Shown here piece by piece: positions 1 through 12,089 of a stretch of 64,000 bases of DNA (its first letter is position 1; every line of letters starts with the position of its first letter). The notes beneath the pieces are model-generated. The model was not told the DNA's origin and searched no databases. It saw only the letters and a list, made by a program, of their open reading frames with translations. The translations under genes and the position numbers were made by a program. This DNA is from Ehretia macrophylla (taxonomy: Eukaryota; Streptophyta; Magnoliopsida; Boraginales; Ehretiaceae): assembly GCA_037974665.1 (NCBI GenBank), contig CM075783.1, positions 20,740,762 through 20,804,761 on the forward strand. The letters run 5' to 3'.

Positions 1-2151
1 GGAGGCAACCCATAAACATACCAATCACACCTCATTAATTTGTGGAATATACAGGCACCATTTGGAGGACAACAAGGAGGTTATCTCCGTCAAGCATGTT
101 CAAACATATACATGATCCGAACTTAATTGAGCATACTTATCAAATAACTAATTAGACATGTAAACATCTTGCATTTAATAATCATAAGACACAACGTGGA
201 GGGCAACAAGGAAGTTACTTTATTATACAAGTGTGTAACCGTGTAGCGACTTCATATGAGCATATATTCATACGGCAATATAAGAACATATAATCATTTC
301 ATTTATCAGTTTGAAAGCAATTAAACTTTCACGGGCAGCCAAGTAATCATGTACAAAATAAGCCATAGAATATCTTTTAACAATTCACAATAGGAGGTCA
401 ACAAAGTAGGTTGCCTTTGGATACACGTTTGATCATATATCGGCAAGTAAACATACGAGGCATGCTTTGACATGTAAATCCAGTTGTATAGCACCTAGAA
501 GCATATGAACATTTAATGGGCAGCCAAGTAACACCATATAAAACAAGTCGTATAACTCATTTTAGTTCACATACCAAGTGTTAAGGACATACGAGCATGC
601 TACGACAATTTATACAAGAGCGGGTGCAAGAATAGTTAACTTATCAACATGCAATCATCGAGAATCGTGCTTAGAGCTATAAGGACAATTCCGAGCAGTC
701 CATTGACATTCCTCAACATCAATTATAAGATGCACAAGAGTGGTTTATGACTTGGGAGTCTACGTAGCCATTAGGGTTTACAAGGACCATACTTGGGTGT
801 AGGTTTAGTTTGCTAAGAACCACAAGAATCACCTAAACCATTTCATGCATATTTAGAGATTATTGGACAGCCTACTAACAACTCAAATGAATTCAATTAA
901 CCATAGGTTAGTCACTTAGCAAGTATGCATAAGTAATAGGGCCTCAATTTCATGCTTACCCATACGATTAGGCAAGAATCAGTCATGTAATGAACTTAAG
1001 TTATGCATCAACCAAATTAAGCAATCTCAACCAACCAAAACAGTCCATGTAACTTCTACTTTCCACAAGTCCAAGCATTCAGTACCTCAGAGTACAATTA
1101 CAACATGATTTAAGTCAAGTTTCAAAACAAAACCTCACTGCAATAGCCTATTTTTCCTCATTCGTTTAGCCTAGAAAACGACCTCCAAATTCAGTGAATC
1201 AAATGTCAAATTGAATCTTAACGAGTGATTTAAATCTAGGAACAAACCTCTCTGTATTTCGAGTTCGGACGTAGGATTTATGACCAAAACCGTGAGACCA
1301 CGCAAAACTGTCCAGTTTCATACACATTTTGATATTTTCCATTTTTGGGGGCCTTAAACTCAAAATTAGACTTAGCCTATTTCTGCAAGATATGTTCAAA
1401 ACTGAAAAAGATAGTGATTCACCAAATTTCATGCATTTTTAACATCGTTTGCTATCTTAAAAGTGCTCCGAACAGAAGGGTCAGTAGGCTACCCGGGATT
1501 TCCAGAAATGTTCAAACTTAACTTCTTGGCTTCTAAGCATGCAAAACTAAGTGAACACCTATACATACATGCTCATGAACTTCAAAACATTTTAGAAATC
1601 AGTTTAAACCCTCACCTTTGCAATAGTTAGAAATGGGAGAAAATTGATTGGAAATGTTTGAAGAGTTTGGAAATGGCTTGCTTCTACTTCCCCCTTCATC
1701 TCTTTCTTCTTCTTCTTGGTAAAATTGTGTAGTGTGTGTAAGTGTGTGTTGCAGGATTTTAGTGTGTGTAGATGGTGTAGTGTATGTTGATGGGTGAGTG
1801 TGTATTGGTGTGTGTTTGTGTGTTTGACTTGGGTGAGACCAAATAGTGTTAGGATATTTTGTTACTTTGCTTTAGGACGAGAGTGCCCTTGAGCTTGCTT
1901 GTGTATTACTAATTTGTCATTTTAGTGTTAATTTTAACTACCTAGTTACTAATCTTAGCTCTATAATGTTAATTAATTTCCTACGACTCCTAAAATATTT
2001 GGTTGCATGTTAAACGATGATATACACGTAATACGAGATAAATATACATAAACCTATTTAACAGCATATAAAATACATCAAATGCATATAAAATGATTTA
2101 ATTATGTATGACATGACCTAATGCACATGTGGTTTTGCGCCGGGTCTTACA
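1..2151 (-). mobile_element. Probable LTR of a retrotransposon, left end outside the window
   Basis: No coding region is visible. The right edge reads gccgggtcttaca, whose complement TGTAAGACCCGGC has the form of a plant gypsy-type LTR 5' end. The element would therefore lie on the minus strand and run leftward out of the window. There is no polypurine tract to the right of the edge, so this is better read as the 5' LTR side or a solo LTR. Short degenerate motifs recur in the first 700 bases (variants of ggaggacaacaaggagg and gggcagccaagtaa), as in long plant LTRs. A GT-rich tract lies at about 1725-1835. The second LTR and a target duplication cannot be seen. Confidence 0.45.
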
Positions 2152-2710
2152 ATACACAAGTGCGGTGGACCCCTTCCCCACCAAGTGTAACAGTGTGCGG
2201 GAATGGAACCCACTAGCATATGTGAGTCTTTTCTCATAATTAAATTTTTTAGAAGTTTCTTATAAGGCATTTGAAAGTGACATAAAATAGAACTTCAAGT
2301 TGGTCCTTCGGTGATAGTCATTTGTAAGTTACAATTAGGTGCAGATTTATTGGATATCTGATCATAACAGCATGGAAGTCCAATGGTCGTATTGCATGAA
2401 AAAGTGAAATAGATATGGCAGTTAGTAGGATGAGATGTTTTTTAGTTAATTGTTGAAAATCATAAGTCTTCAATAACTGCCAAAAAAAAAAATTAGTCTT
2501 CACAGTCCTCTTTTTCTTTTCAGACTTCTGTTTCTTCTTCCTTTCCTTCTTTTGGGAAAAGCTTAACTAAATTAATACAACAAAGTCCAATAATTAACTT
2601 TTGATTAGCAAGCTAAACCATGAACTGGAGAAAGTGAAATAGATGACTAAACTAAGGACGAAGTGCTTGTTTGACAGTATAGATAAACGATGAAGATGAC
2701 AAACATGGTG
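2152..2710 (+). repeat. Diverged partial copy of duplication block I
   Basis: This stretch aligns by eye with 6320-6870 (upstream region of gene A) and its copies near 51715-52190 and 60305-60840. Shared landmarks are the 'gtggacccctt..ccaccaa' start, 'gaacttcaagttggtcc', 'agtccaatggtcgtatt' and the 'cttctgtttcttcttcctttcc' tract. It is clearly more diverged than the other copies, so it marks an older duplication. No gene is seen in it. Confidence 0.7.
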
Positions 2711-3524
2711 TTGTTAGGAAGGATCCTCAAATCAAGGAGGCTAGACCATGTAAACATTTTAAGTGAGAAATCCTTTTAGGAAAGCATTTATCACTTATTG
2801 GCTTGCCATTCAAACAACAGCTGAGAATAGCCCAACTACAAGTAGTTATTGTAAATGTCATCCTGGTTTGTCATTTTCACAAATAAACTTAGGAACAATT
2901 TTGTCTTCTTTGTATTACTTATCTCTAGAGTAAACAATTTTATATGAGAAACTACTAAACTCATTCACTTGCTGTCATAACTCTTTAATTATTAGTTAAT
3001 GTCTATCTTGTAGAGGTTCTCAAATCAGATTAATAAACAATTTCTAAGTTTTATCGTAAATCTAATAGGTTACTTTCAGTTACGTAAATCAATAGTTTAA
3101 ACTGCACTAAAATGAAGACCACTTTCCTGTAAAAGTTTTCATTTTCACAAATAAACCTAGTACTTCACAATAATCATATTATCAACTAAAGGGCATGTTG
3201 AAGTCTCCAAACTAGTAATACTCTATGTACAAGCCCTTAAAGGACCCTAATAATTAAATAGATGAAAGTCAACCAAACTGTAGGGGAGACAATGACCACT
3301 TCTATAAGATTGACTAATCTTAACTACCCAAACAAATAGCCGTCGTGTTATTGGGTATAAGTGAAATATATTAAGCACTATTTCTGTTTCCAAACCCCCC
3401 TGTTTCTTGTCTCTTTGGTTGATAGGTAACTTTCTTTCTTTTCTGTAAGCCGAGTGGTCCGATGTTATTAGGTGAAATAATCATGTTACATCGTCTAATG
3501 TTCTCACGCTACATTCATACTACA
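2711..3524. other. Intergenic sequence, partly repeat R1
   Basis: No coding region was found. From about 3120 the sequence is repeated at 46349-46690, and about 3235-3524 is one unit of the dispersed repeat R1 described separately. The rest (2711-3120) is unremarkable AT-rich sequence. Confidence 0.5.
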
Positions 3525-4110
3525 TATAATATATAGGGTAAAGTATTTCAGAGATCATTAAACTATCTTTTCAGTTATGTTTTGATCATTGAACTATTTT
3601 TGGTTCTATTTTGCTTATTGAACTATTAATTAGATATCATTTTGACCATTTTGTCAATTATTCCGTTGAAATAACTAACTATAAAGGATAAAATTGTAAT
3701 ATCAATTATAGAAATTTAATTTTTTCCCCTCAAAGTTAATTTATTTGCAAATTAACACTAATGCGTTAAAATTTCATAAAAATGACTACTTCTATAAGAT
3801 TGAATATATAGATGGAAGTCGACTAAAACTGTAGGGGAGACAATGACTACTTCTATAAGATTGACTAATCTTAATGACCCAAATAAATAGCCGTTGTGTT
3901 ATTGGATAAAAATGCAATATATTAAGCACTACATCTCTTTCTTTCTCTTTCCAAATCCTCTGTTTCTTGTCTCTTTGTGCATATGCTGGTAGTTGATAGG
4001 TAATTAACTTCCTTTCTTTTTCTTAAGCCGAGTGGTCTGATGATATTAGGTGAAAATAATTATGTTATATCGTCTCGTGTTCTCACCCTACGTTCATACT
4101 ATACAGAATA
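3235..4110 (+). repeat. Dispersed repeat R1, two direct units
   Basis: Two direct copies (about 3235-3524 and 3790-4110) share 'gtaggggagacaatgac', 'cttctataagattgactaatcttaa', 'aatagccgt.gtgttattgg' and 'aagccgagtggtc'. The same unit occurs in the block I duplicates (46485-46700 and 46960-47270; 57785-58100). It is found in inverted orientation at about 12090-12490, 22490-22700 and 31600-32770 (the last split by a transposon). The class of element is not recognised. Confidence 0.65.
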
Positions 4111-7100
4111 TGACCCTTTTTCCTCCCCCATATATCCTGTGTTGACGAAGTGATTTCAATTTTCAAGTGCGTCAAAGTGTAGATTAATATTTTAACGAAT
4201 TGAAATCTATAGGATAAATTTTGTTTATTGTTCTAAAGTATGCAATGATTTGATGATTAGTCTCTAGTTTCTACTACTGTTTTTTTTGTATGTTTTCGTC
4301 CTCAAAGTTTACAAATATTCTATTTCTAATCTTTTCTCCTTCAAAAGTTATGGGAAACAGTCATCCAAGAAGTAGTGCGCTTGTGCATTTTATAAGGTTA
4401 CTGCAAATTTTTGGATGACTAAAACATTAAAAGGACCAACAATGAAATATATTTAAAATTTGAGGTACTAAATTATGTAAAGAAGAACAAAGCATTTCAA
4501 CTAGATTCAAATATTTAATATATTTTAGAAACTATACTTGTTGTTTGCACTAAACATTGCTGGCTAAACAAGATATATTATTCTTGTATATTACAAAAGA
4601 ACACTATAGAATCTTTCATCAACGACTGAATGACACAGCAAATTTTGTTGTGCTTCTACTTATAGAAGATATAACTTAATTATTAAAATCATTAGATAAA
4701 TAATTATTTAATTAGATCACAAGCCCTTTTATTTACACGTGGGCCACTTAATTCTAGCATTCTCACATTTGGCCCATGTGACATTTGTTATGGTTTAAAT
4801 ACCATAATGAGGACAATTATATTATCTTAAATCTTTCTTGACATTGGTGGAGTTATGGCAGTTGTACGCATTAATTTCGACATATTCCCTTCTATGTACT
4901 ACAACATTAGCTCGTTACTCAATATTATCCATAATAAAAGGTAAATTAATACTCCAATAATAATGTCTTTATTCGAGACTATATTTGTTATCTTTCATCT
5001 ATATCAATTATGTATACTATATAGAAAACAGATAAATCAGAAACATATAAGCGAGCTCAAGAGTATCAAGTCAATAAACTCTAATAAAGTCATGACATCA
5101 AATTATGTCCATTCTTTCAACATGCTCATTTAATGTTTGGATTTCTGAAGAAGGGCTTCTTTGTATAGGTCAAATGGCCTTCACATAAAACACGGTTTTT
5201 GCAGTTCCCTCTCTTTTTTCTTTTTTTTTTTCACTTTTTGCTTACGCGGGATTAAAAGTTTGTAGTGATTAATTTATTAGAGATTAAGGTTACCAGAAAT
5301 GCGGTTTGTTGACATGATCCATACGTTTTATTGACGTGATAATAAGTAATTAAAAAAAGAGTAATTCTAGAGTCCTATATTCATAGGCAAAACAATCGCA
5401 AAAAGCTGACCATATAAATGGCAGTACAACACTTAATAAAACTAATGCCTCAAACTTCTTATTAATAGCCACGTCTAAGCATTTTACTTGAAGACCTCAT
5501 GACACTAAATAGTGTCGTTAATTTCTAGCTCACAAATGACCAAAAAACATAATTTTTCTAGCCGAAGATGTTTCGTTGCTTAAATTTACCTGAATTTTGA
5601 TAAGAGTAAATCGCGGCGGTATACAATTTCTTTCTTTTTTCTTTTTTTGTGAAGAAATTGTATAACAGAAGGGGGATGAGAAGGTGGGTTGCTAAACGCC
5701 ATGAGGTACTGCAAGACCTCCAAATTTTGTACACAACAAAATTTTTCTAAGTTTAGATACCCTTTTCTGGTAAATAAGCGTATAGCAGGTTGAAAAAATT
5801 GTTCTGAATGGAGTGATAAAACAAATTATGGATTATGTTAATGAATGTACTGTTAAACGATGCTTTATTTAAAGGAAAAGAATACGGAATAATTGTTTTT
5901 AAAGGTAATCTGGAAATATTATGGAGACCATTTCTATCACAAATTAAATTTGGCCATTTTGTGTTTGAAGTTTCAAGATGAAAATAAAATTGCATTGATA
6001 TAAACATTTCTCAGGGTCAGGTCAGGTTGATGAAATCAAAGACACGCAAATTTCCTAATATTTGGTTGTTATTACAAATTCATAATAAAATAGGGAAAAT
6101 AGTATTATCCTATTAATCCACCAGATAAATGATAGAAAAGAAGAAAAATAAGATCATTTTCAATAAAGCATCAATCTCGGGATCAAGCCTGACATGGATT
6201 AGTGAAGGGTAGGGCTGTAAGATATCTTTTTTCTTCCTAATTGTATATGCAACTTGACCTAATGAAGCTAAAAATCTAGCCGAAGTGTTTATAATTAAAA
6301 GATATTGCTCCTATGGGATGGTGCGACACTCAAGTATGGTAGACCCCTTGCCCACCAAATGTGGTAGTGTGTGGAGATGGACTTGACTAGCATATATGAG
6401 TCTATCCCATAATAAATTGTTCAGACGTTTCTCAGAAGACATTTGAAAGTGACATAAAAGATTAGAGAACTTCAAGTTGGTCCGTCGGTAATAGTCCTTA
6501 GGAAGTTTCCATTAGGTGCAGATTTAATGGAGAATTGATAATAGCGTGGAAGTCCAATGGTCGTATTCAAGGAAAAAATGAACTAGATTTGAGTGGAAGT
6601 TAGTAGGATGAGATGCTTTTTCACTTAATTGTTGAAAATCATAAGTCTTCAACAACTGACCCAAAAACAAAAAAAAAAAGTCTTCAACCGTCTTCTTTTT
6701 CTTTTCAGACTTCTGTTTCTTCTTCCTTTCCTTCTTTTGGGAAAAGCTTAACTGAATTAATACAACAAAGTCAATAATTAACTTTTGACTAGCTACCTAA
6801 ATGATGAATTTGAAGTGAAAGAGATGACTAAAGTGTTTGTTTGAGAATATAGAGCTTGACAGAAAAGATCCAAACTCTCTCTCATAGGAGCTCACAGTGT
6901 TTAGGAAAAAAACTATAAAAATCCTCACAGGACTTTATGTATGATAAAAGTCTAAATTCTTCCATACTAGTCTTTTTTTATGGTAAAAGAACTAAAAAGT
7001 CTCATCACTTGGCTCACCCTCCCCCATATGACCTGTGGCTCTCGTGGCAAGAAAATACAAGTTAGAAAGTCCTATTTATGGGAGCCAATACCTAACTCCA

Positions 7101-7349
7101 CTAGAATTTGAACTCCTATCTCAACCCTCATTAGATTGAACTTCTACTTATTTTCAATTTCGTCTTGGACTTGAACTTGGACATGAGCTAAAAACCCAAC
7201 AAAATGAAGATGACAAACAAAATAAAGTGATGACTAAGGTTATGACCTCTGATGTTACTTAACCTTGTTAAAGGAAAATATATTCATGCTCTATAGTCTA
7301 TACACAATCATTATTAACACCAGAAAAGACAAAAAGTTTAAAAAGAATA

Positions 7350-7767
7350 GGGTAATTTACCGAAATGATCATAAATTTTTATTTTTTTGACATTTAAGCC
7401 CTTTATCTTTTATTTTGGACAAAATGTTCATTTATCTTTCATTTTGGTAACAACCATTAATCCTTAGAGTAAAATCTGACAAAAAAATAACGTTAGTGAG
7501 CACGTGAATTGTATGTGGCCGCAAAATACATAAACTTTAGGATGCTTATCTTTTATCGTGTGACAATTTTACCCTTAAAAATTTGTGAATTTTGCGATCA
7601 TATGTCATCCACGTGCTCACTAACGATATTTTTTCGATGGATTTTACTCCAAGGACTAACGATTGTCACTAAAATGAAAGATGAAGAATCATTTTGTCAA
7701 AAATGAAATATAGATTACTTAAATGTAAAAAAAGGCAAAGATATAAGACTATTTCGGTAAATTATCT
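7350..7767. mobile_element. Mutator-like non-autonomous inverted-repeat element
   Basis: The element is 418 bases and is almost entirely two arms of about 200 bases that are inverted copies of each other. The left arm starts gggtaatttaccgaaatg and the right arm ends catttcggtaaat-like. Shared internal landmarks include the 'cgttagtgagcacgtg' segment, which pairs with 'cacgtgctcactaacg'. It is flanked by a perfect 9-base direct repeat aaaagaata (7341-7349 and 7768-7776), the target duplication size of Mutator-like elements. It has no transposase. The small open frame across its centre is not a gene. Confidence 0.85.
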
Positions 7768-8322
7768 AAAAGAATATGAATAGCGTCTAACTTAAGTATT
7801 GACTGAAAACGGAAAGATCAGAAGAAATGAAACATTAAAAAAGGAAAAAACTAACCTTATAAATTTCCGATGATATACTTAGGTATTAACTGAAAAAGAA
7901 AAGAGAAGAAATGGAAAAAAAAAAAAAAAAGCTTATTAATTTCCGGAGATGTACTTAGGTATCATGATGTCTTTTTGATGGGTAAATAATGCGAGCTTTT
8001 CAATTCAAATGGTTAAAATTAGGCTTTTGAAATAAGGTTATCAGTCATTAGCTTTGATAAGTTTTGCACTTCTAATATTTGGTGGTCAATTTTTTCCAGT
8101 GATCATTTCTTTTCAGTATAATGGAGGTCGAAATTATAAATTCAAATTGAGAATTACTCCAAATTACAAAAATTTACTATTGTATCATTTCACCTAACTT
8201 TTGAGTGATGTTTTTGGGATTATTTTACCCAAGAATTAGGACTCTAGAATGACTCAAGTCAAAAATCCGTGTTTCTGATATATTCTTAGTCTCTAATCAA
8301 CTACATTTTAAAAAAAAATTAC

Positions 8323-8363
8323 AAACCGTGTCTGGATGTTGACGCCATTTGAGCTATAATAAG
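8323..8363 (+). promoter_or_regulatory. Core promoter of gene A
   Basis: AAACCGTGTCTG at 8323-8334 is followed by a TATA-box-like ctataataag at 8354-8363, about 120 bases before the start codon. The same two-part arrangement stands before copies B, C, F and G, and the first part remains before the relic at 33301. The TATA assignment rests on position and conservation. The upstream motif is conserved but of unknown function. Confidence 0.65.
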
Positions 8364-8478
8364 AAGCCATTCGCCCTATGTCAACACTAGATAGATCTCT
8401 CACCTCGATTTCTGGCTTTTATCTATAATATTTTGCCCTGATTCTGATCTTCCATTTTCGCTAACGTACGTTGTCCTC

Positions 8479-10089
8479 ATGGAATTTCCGTCGATTTGGT
8501 ACCTCTCCTTTTGGTCCATCATCAGCCAGGTATCTCTATTAATAGCAGTTGTTGCTCCATATGAGGTCCATCTCCCTGTTCTCCAATTCCCTCATATTAT
8601 ATATATCCCTATATTTTTTTCAACTTTTTATGCCTTCCTTGTACGGCCTATGATGGAACCTGATCTAACCACCGGAAGTGTTTCAAATGAACTCTATCAA
8701 TTCTTTAAAACGCTCCTAGTTGTGATAACAATACCATTTTATTCTTGGATGCTTCCGTTGTACCAGCAGTTGACTTTTTACTTCAAAGTGTGTGTGCCAT
8801 TGTTAATAGTTTTAGGGGTACCCCGGTGCTTTTTCTATCTTTATCCACGCTATGTGATAAGTAAAGATATGGGAAGCTATGTGATTGGATTTGCAGGCCC
8901 TTTGCGAGTGTACCTCTCTCATACTTTTTTGTGTGTTTCGTTTATAGCTTTTTTTCCCTTGGTTGCATACGTGGTAACTTTTCATGGTCCGTTTGAAGAT
9001 CAAGAAATTGTTGAATTCTTTCAATCTCTTATTTCTTCGTTGATAGTAGCATTATTCCTAGTTCAGTTGTGCTTACATCCTTTCCTATCAGGAATTTGGG
9101 CATCTATAGTTGGAAAGGTAAAAATGGTTGAGATCCCTCTTGGGTTGTTAATTTATGTTATAGTTCAGTACAACATCCCAGAAAAGTCAGTTCCTCTTTT
9201 GGTGATGCTGTCTTCCTTTGCCATTTCTTGGCTAGCTATCCTCGCCATGATCCGACCTCCTACTGACTTGGGCATTTTCAATTTTTTTATTGGTGCGATC
9301 CTGGATTCGGCTATAAGTCTCTTCGGACTAGGCAAATTCACCTGGATTGTTTTTGCTGGTTGTGTCGTCCTCCTGCTCTTGCGACAGAAGTTGAATTCTG
9401 TGACATTGCGTTATCCTCGGCCTCGGGCACGAACAACTATTATGAGTAACTGGCGAAGTCTAGAAATCCAGATAGAGGAAACAGCTCTTTTGTTGTATAA
9501 ATGGACGGGAAAAGAAAATAAAGGAAATAGAAGACTAAGTGATGATGAGTTCAGTTTTTTTTCATATTTCTTGTTTTGCGCGGCTAAGTTAATTATGGAA
9601 AAAATGGCAAGAAAGGAAGAAGAAAGCAAAGACAAGCTTATTGATAAGTTACTTCATTTCACTCTCCACCTGCTAATTAAGCAAAAAGAGGAAGGGACGG
9701 AAGATGAAGATGAAGATGAAGAAAAGGTAAAAGATGAGCTAATTTATACGTTATGCCATCTCTATTTCCGACTGCATATTGTAGAAGAAAAAGGAACGGA
9801 AGAGCAAACTAAAAATTGCAAAATTGCTCTATGTTCGTATCTAGTCTTTTTCTTGTTGCAGAAGAAAGCACATGAACAAGAGAAAGCAAAAGAAGCGCGA
9901 ATTATTAGACTTTGCCTTTGCAACTTAGGCCAGCTTTGCCGAGAGATGGAGGACACTAGAAAGATAAGGAAAAATAAGAAAGTGAAAATAGTTGAAATTG
10001 GACTCTCTTTACCAGGACTGATTCCAGGTTCAAACTCATTATGCCATCTTCTTTTCGTTATTTTGTTAGTTTCCTCCCATGGCACCTAG
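8479..10089 (+). CDS. Multi-pass membrane protein with charged helical tail, gene A (function unknown)
   Basis: The gene is a single uninterrupted frame of 536 codons. I do not recognise the family. The start is chosen because MEF/MES..WY.S..SIISQV is conserved in all copies that keep an N-terminus and sits about 120 bases after the TATA box. About ten hydrophobic segments are visible (roughly residues 8-26, 38-56, 74-94, 102-122, 134-166, 180-200, 218-232, 237-258, 264-284 and 287-302). Motifs shared with gene C are EPDLTTG (60-66), GPL..Y.SHT (140-149), EIPLGLL (218-224), PPTD.GI (260-266) and LRYPR (310-314). Residues 315-505 form a charged tail with an acidic run (408-415) and amphipathic segments near 386-400, 420-432, 448-461 and 473-487. 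The last 25-30 residues are hydrophobic and have no counterpart in gene C. It is probably an integral membrane protein. Whether it is expressed is unknown. Gene G is its broken duplicate. Confidence 0.8.
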   Translation: MEFPSIWYLSFWSIISQVSLLIAVVAPYEVHLPVLQFPHIIYIPIFFSTFYAFLVRPMMEPDLTTGSVSNELYQFFKTLLVVITIPFYSWMLPLYQQLTFYFKVCVPLLIVLGVPRCFFYLYPRYVISKDMGSYVIGFAGPLRVYLSHTFLCVSFIAFFPLVAYVVTFHGPFEDQEIVEFFQSLISSLIVALFLVQLCLHPFLSGIWASIVGKVKMVEIPLGLLIYVIVQYNIPEKSVPLLVMLSSFAISWLAILAMIRPPTDLGIFNFFIGAILDSAISLFGLGKFTWIVFAGCVVLLLLRQKLNSVTLRYPRPRARTTIMSNWRSLEIQIEETALLLYKWTGKENKGNRRLSDDEFSFFSYFLFCAAKLIMEKMARKEEESKDKLIDKLLHFTLHLLIKQKEEGTEDEDEDEEKVKDELIYTLCHLYFRLHIVEEKGTEEQTKNCKIALCSYLVFFLLQKKAHEQEKAKEARIIRLCLCNLGQLCREMEDTRKIRKNKKVKIVEIGLSLPGLIPGSNSLCHLLFVILLVSSHGT

Positions 10090-10124
10090 CTATCCAGTCA
10101 TTGTCGTCCGTTGTTGATCAGGAA

Positions 10125-10220
10125 ATGTGTTGGTATGTCTTGTTACAGCATGTAATGGTGCCTGCCTATTTTGTAAATACTGTTCTTGTTAGCTTTATTG
10201 TAGTATGGGTTGTTATGTAA
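10125..10220 (+). promoter_or_regulatory. Conserved 3' untranslated region of the family
   Basis: The segment 'ttggtatgtcttgt...gtgcc...ttttgtaaatactgtt.ttgttagctt.attgta' follows the stop codon of gene A by about 35 bases. It recurs at about 26475-26560 and 29258-29335, where no intact gene remains. Conservation suggests a transcript 3' end. The exact polyadenylation site cannot be read from the sequence. Confidence 0.5.
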
Positions 10221-10702
10221 GAAAATTTTTACATTATTAGGATTAATCAATCTTTATAGTTCAATTCCTTCAGCATCCTTATTTTTTTTTCCTCTTAAAT
10301 TTTGGGGATTTAAAGTTATTTCTATGTTTTTAGACATATCTGTCATATTTTAGTTTCACTTCAATAACTTCCATACTTCTAATTTTTAGAGAATTTCTAT
10401 TTCAGAACTTGTTCGGGTGGTTATTGTTTGTAAGACTAGCTCTAGAAAGTTAAAAAAAAATACAAATCTTAATAGAGCTATTTATATATTGTTTGGATCC
10501 TTGAGGAAGCCATTTTTTTTTTTTTTTTTTGTGATCGCTTTGTAATTATGTCTACGGCCAACTTGTTTTTGCACTTTGGCAATTAATATATATCTGATTA
10601 CCAGCCTAGCAAAAAACGATTGATGAATTAATGAAAAGAAACAGAGAAAATAAAAAACTTGGAATTGAAATATCAAAATGACTAGTTCAATGTAAGCATT
10701 TA

Positions 10703-10738
<36 letters not shown>

Positions 10739-12089
10739 ACAATGAACATCGAAGCCGTGGGATAAGCATTGATTTCGACAATGAAGCCTCAAAGCGGAAA
10801 AAACATTTCACTTTCGCAAAAGATTTACCTCGAGTATTTTAGAAACCGTGAACTCTTTCAAGTGCATATGTTGAATGTCAAAGCTACAATAATCATGCTT
10901 CGTTCTCCTTTGGTCTCCGTGATTGCCCATCAAACATGTCTTGTTCCCATTTATCAAGTGCTGATTTTTGTTTTGGAATTCTTCTTGTTTGGAAAATAAA
11001 ATAAAAGAAGAAAAATCTGATTTATTTGTGTACGTCATATGACATTGCTAACTTCTTGATCGTGGTATACATGGTGTTGCTTGGGTCATCAACGAGAATC
11101 AATTAGAGAATTCCAGAAAAATGTAATTTTCATTTTTTTAAAACTCTCTTGCAAGTTTGGACTACTGAAATTTTTAAACCAAGAATTGTCTATTGATTTG
11201 CAGTCATCATCTGACTATTACTTACTGATTTGATTACTTTTTGGACTTATACCGAGTATCTTTAACATATTTGATATAGCGTTCATTTACTTTTAAAAAG
11301 TGTATTTTTATAATCGTTAGAATATATATTTATTTCAAATTGAAAAATCATAAATTACTTGACTACCTTATAAGATCTTGAATTACTTCACTTAACACCA
11401 ATTAGTTTTAAGATGGAACTTCAATTATCTCTATCTTAACAAAAAGTAGCAGTATTAGAAACTAATTAAATCCTTGTATACTTTTGTACTATTTTTTTTT
11501 AAACATTTAGAATTTAACTATATTTACAGTTTATTTCATTGTTCAAGTACCACCTCATGTAAAAATATATACTATGAGAGAAGAGTTTTTGTTAGATTAT
11601 TTTTTGTGTTCAACATGACTCTCACATGTAGGCTAGATTTGTTTTTTAGCCTTGCATGTCGGAAAGTTTTTAAATAGGTGGCGGAGAGACTTGAACCCAA
11701 TCTACACGTGTAAGCGATATTTGTTTTTGACCTTTACATGAAAAAAGTTTTTAATATTTTTAAATAAGTGACGGAGAGACCATTTAGTAACTTGGGCTCT
11801 ATACCATGTTAACGAAAATGACATTCCATCTTAAAATCAATTGCTATTAGAAACAGTAATCCAAGATTGTATATGATAAATGTAGAGTTTATGACTTTCC
11901 TATATAAATGAGGAGATATTCCAACATCCACCCTCACATGTGACTCGGCAAGAGTCAAGAGCCTACATTTACGGACATACGAACAGCAGTACTATAGACT
12001 AATCATCAAATCACTGCATAGTTTAAAACAAAATTCGAAACATATCTTATAGATGCAAATTTTATCAAAATATCAAGCTATGCTTTGAC
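10221..12089. other. Intergenic sequence with low-complexity tracts
   Basis: No gene is supported. It contains a poly-T run (about 10513-10530) and a TTA microsatellite (about 10705-10737), both of which create spurious open frames. Two imperfect direct copies of a segment with 'gtttttaaata.gtg.cggagagac' lie at about 11660-11700 and 11750-11785. These look like transposon debris. Confidence 0.5.

Larger units (their letters stand above)
3525..10100 (+). repeat. Duplication block I, copy 1 (carries gene A)
   Basis: From 'tataatatatagggtaaag' onward this segment is matched almost base for base by 57511-64000, with only scattered substitutions and small indels by eye. The copy includes the Mutator-like element, its target duplication, the promoter and the gene. 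Part of it (to about 6380, then on to about 6850) also recurs at 46700-49590 and 51713-52200. Apart from gene A and the inverted-repeat element it holds no gene I can support. Small open frames such as the one at 5753-6007 (minus) persist in the copies only because the whole block is copied. Confidence 0.85.

Noticed and set aside
5753..6007. Minus-strand open frame starting MFISMQFYF, repeated in three places.
   Set aside because: It persists only because block I is duplicated; it is truncated in copy 3 (49007-49198) and has no recognisable motif or start context.
8515..8560. A 'cag/gtatct' donor-like site after SIISQ in the family genes, hinting at an intron.
   Set aside because: Reading straight through gives a hydrophobic segment conserved in A, B, C, E and G, so the frame is continuous and no intron is needed.
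9411..10085. Minus-strand open frames opposite the charged tail of gene A (and similar ones opposite B, C and G).
   Set aside because: They are complements of Lys/Glu-rich coding sequence, which naturally gives Ser/Phe/Leu-rich open frames.
10482..10811. Minus-strand open frame with an Asn run.
   Set aside because: It is generated by the TTA microsatellite and poly-T tract.
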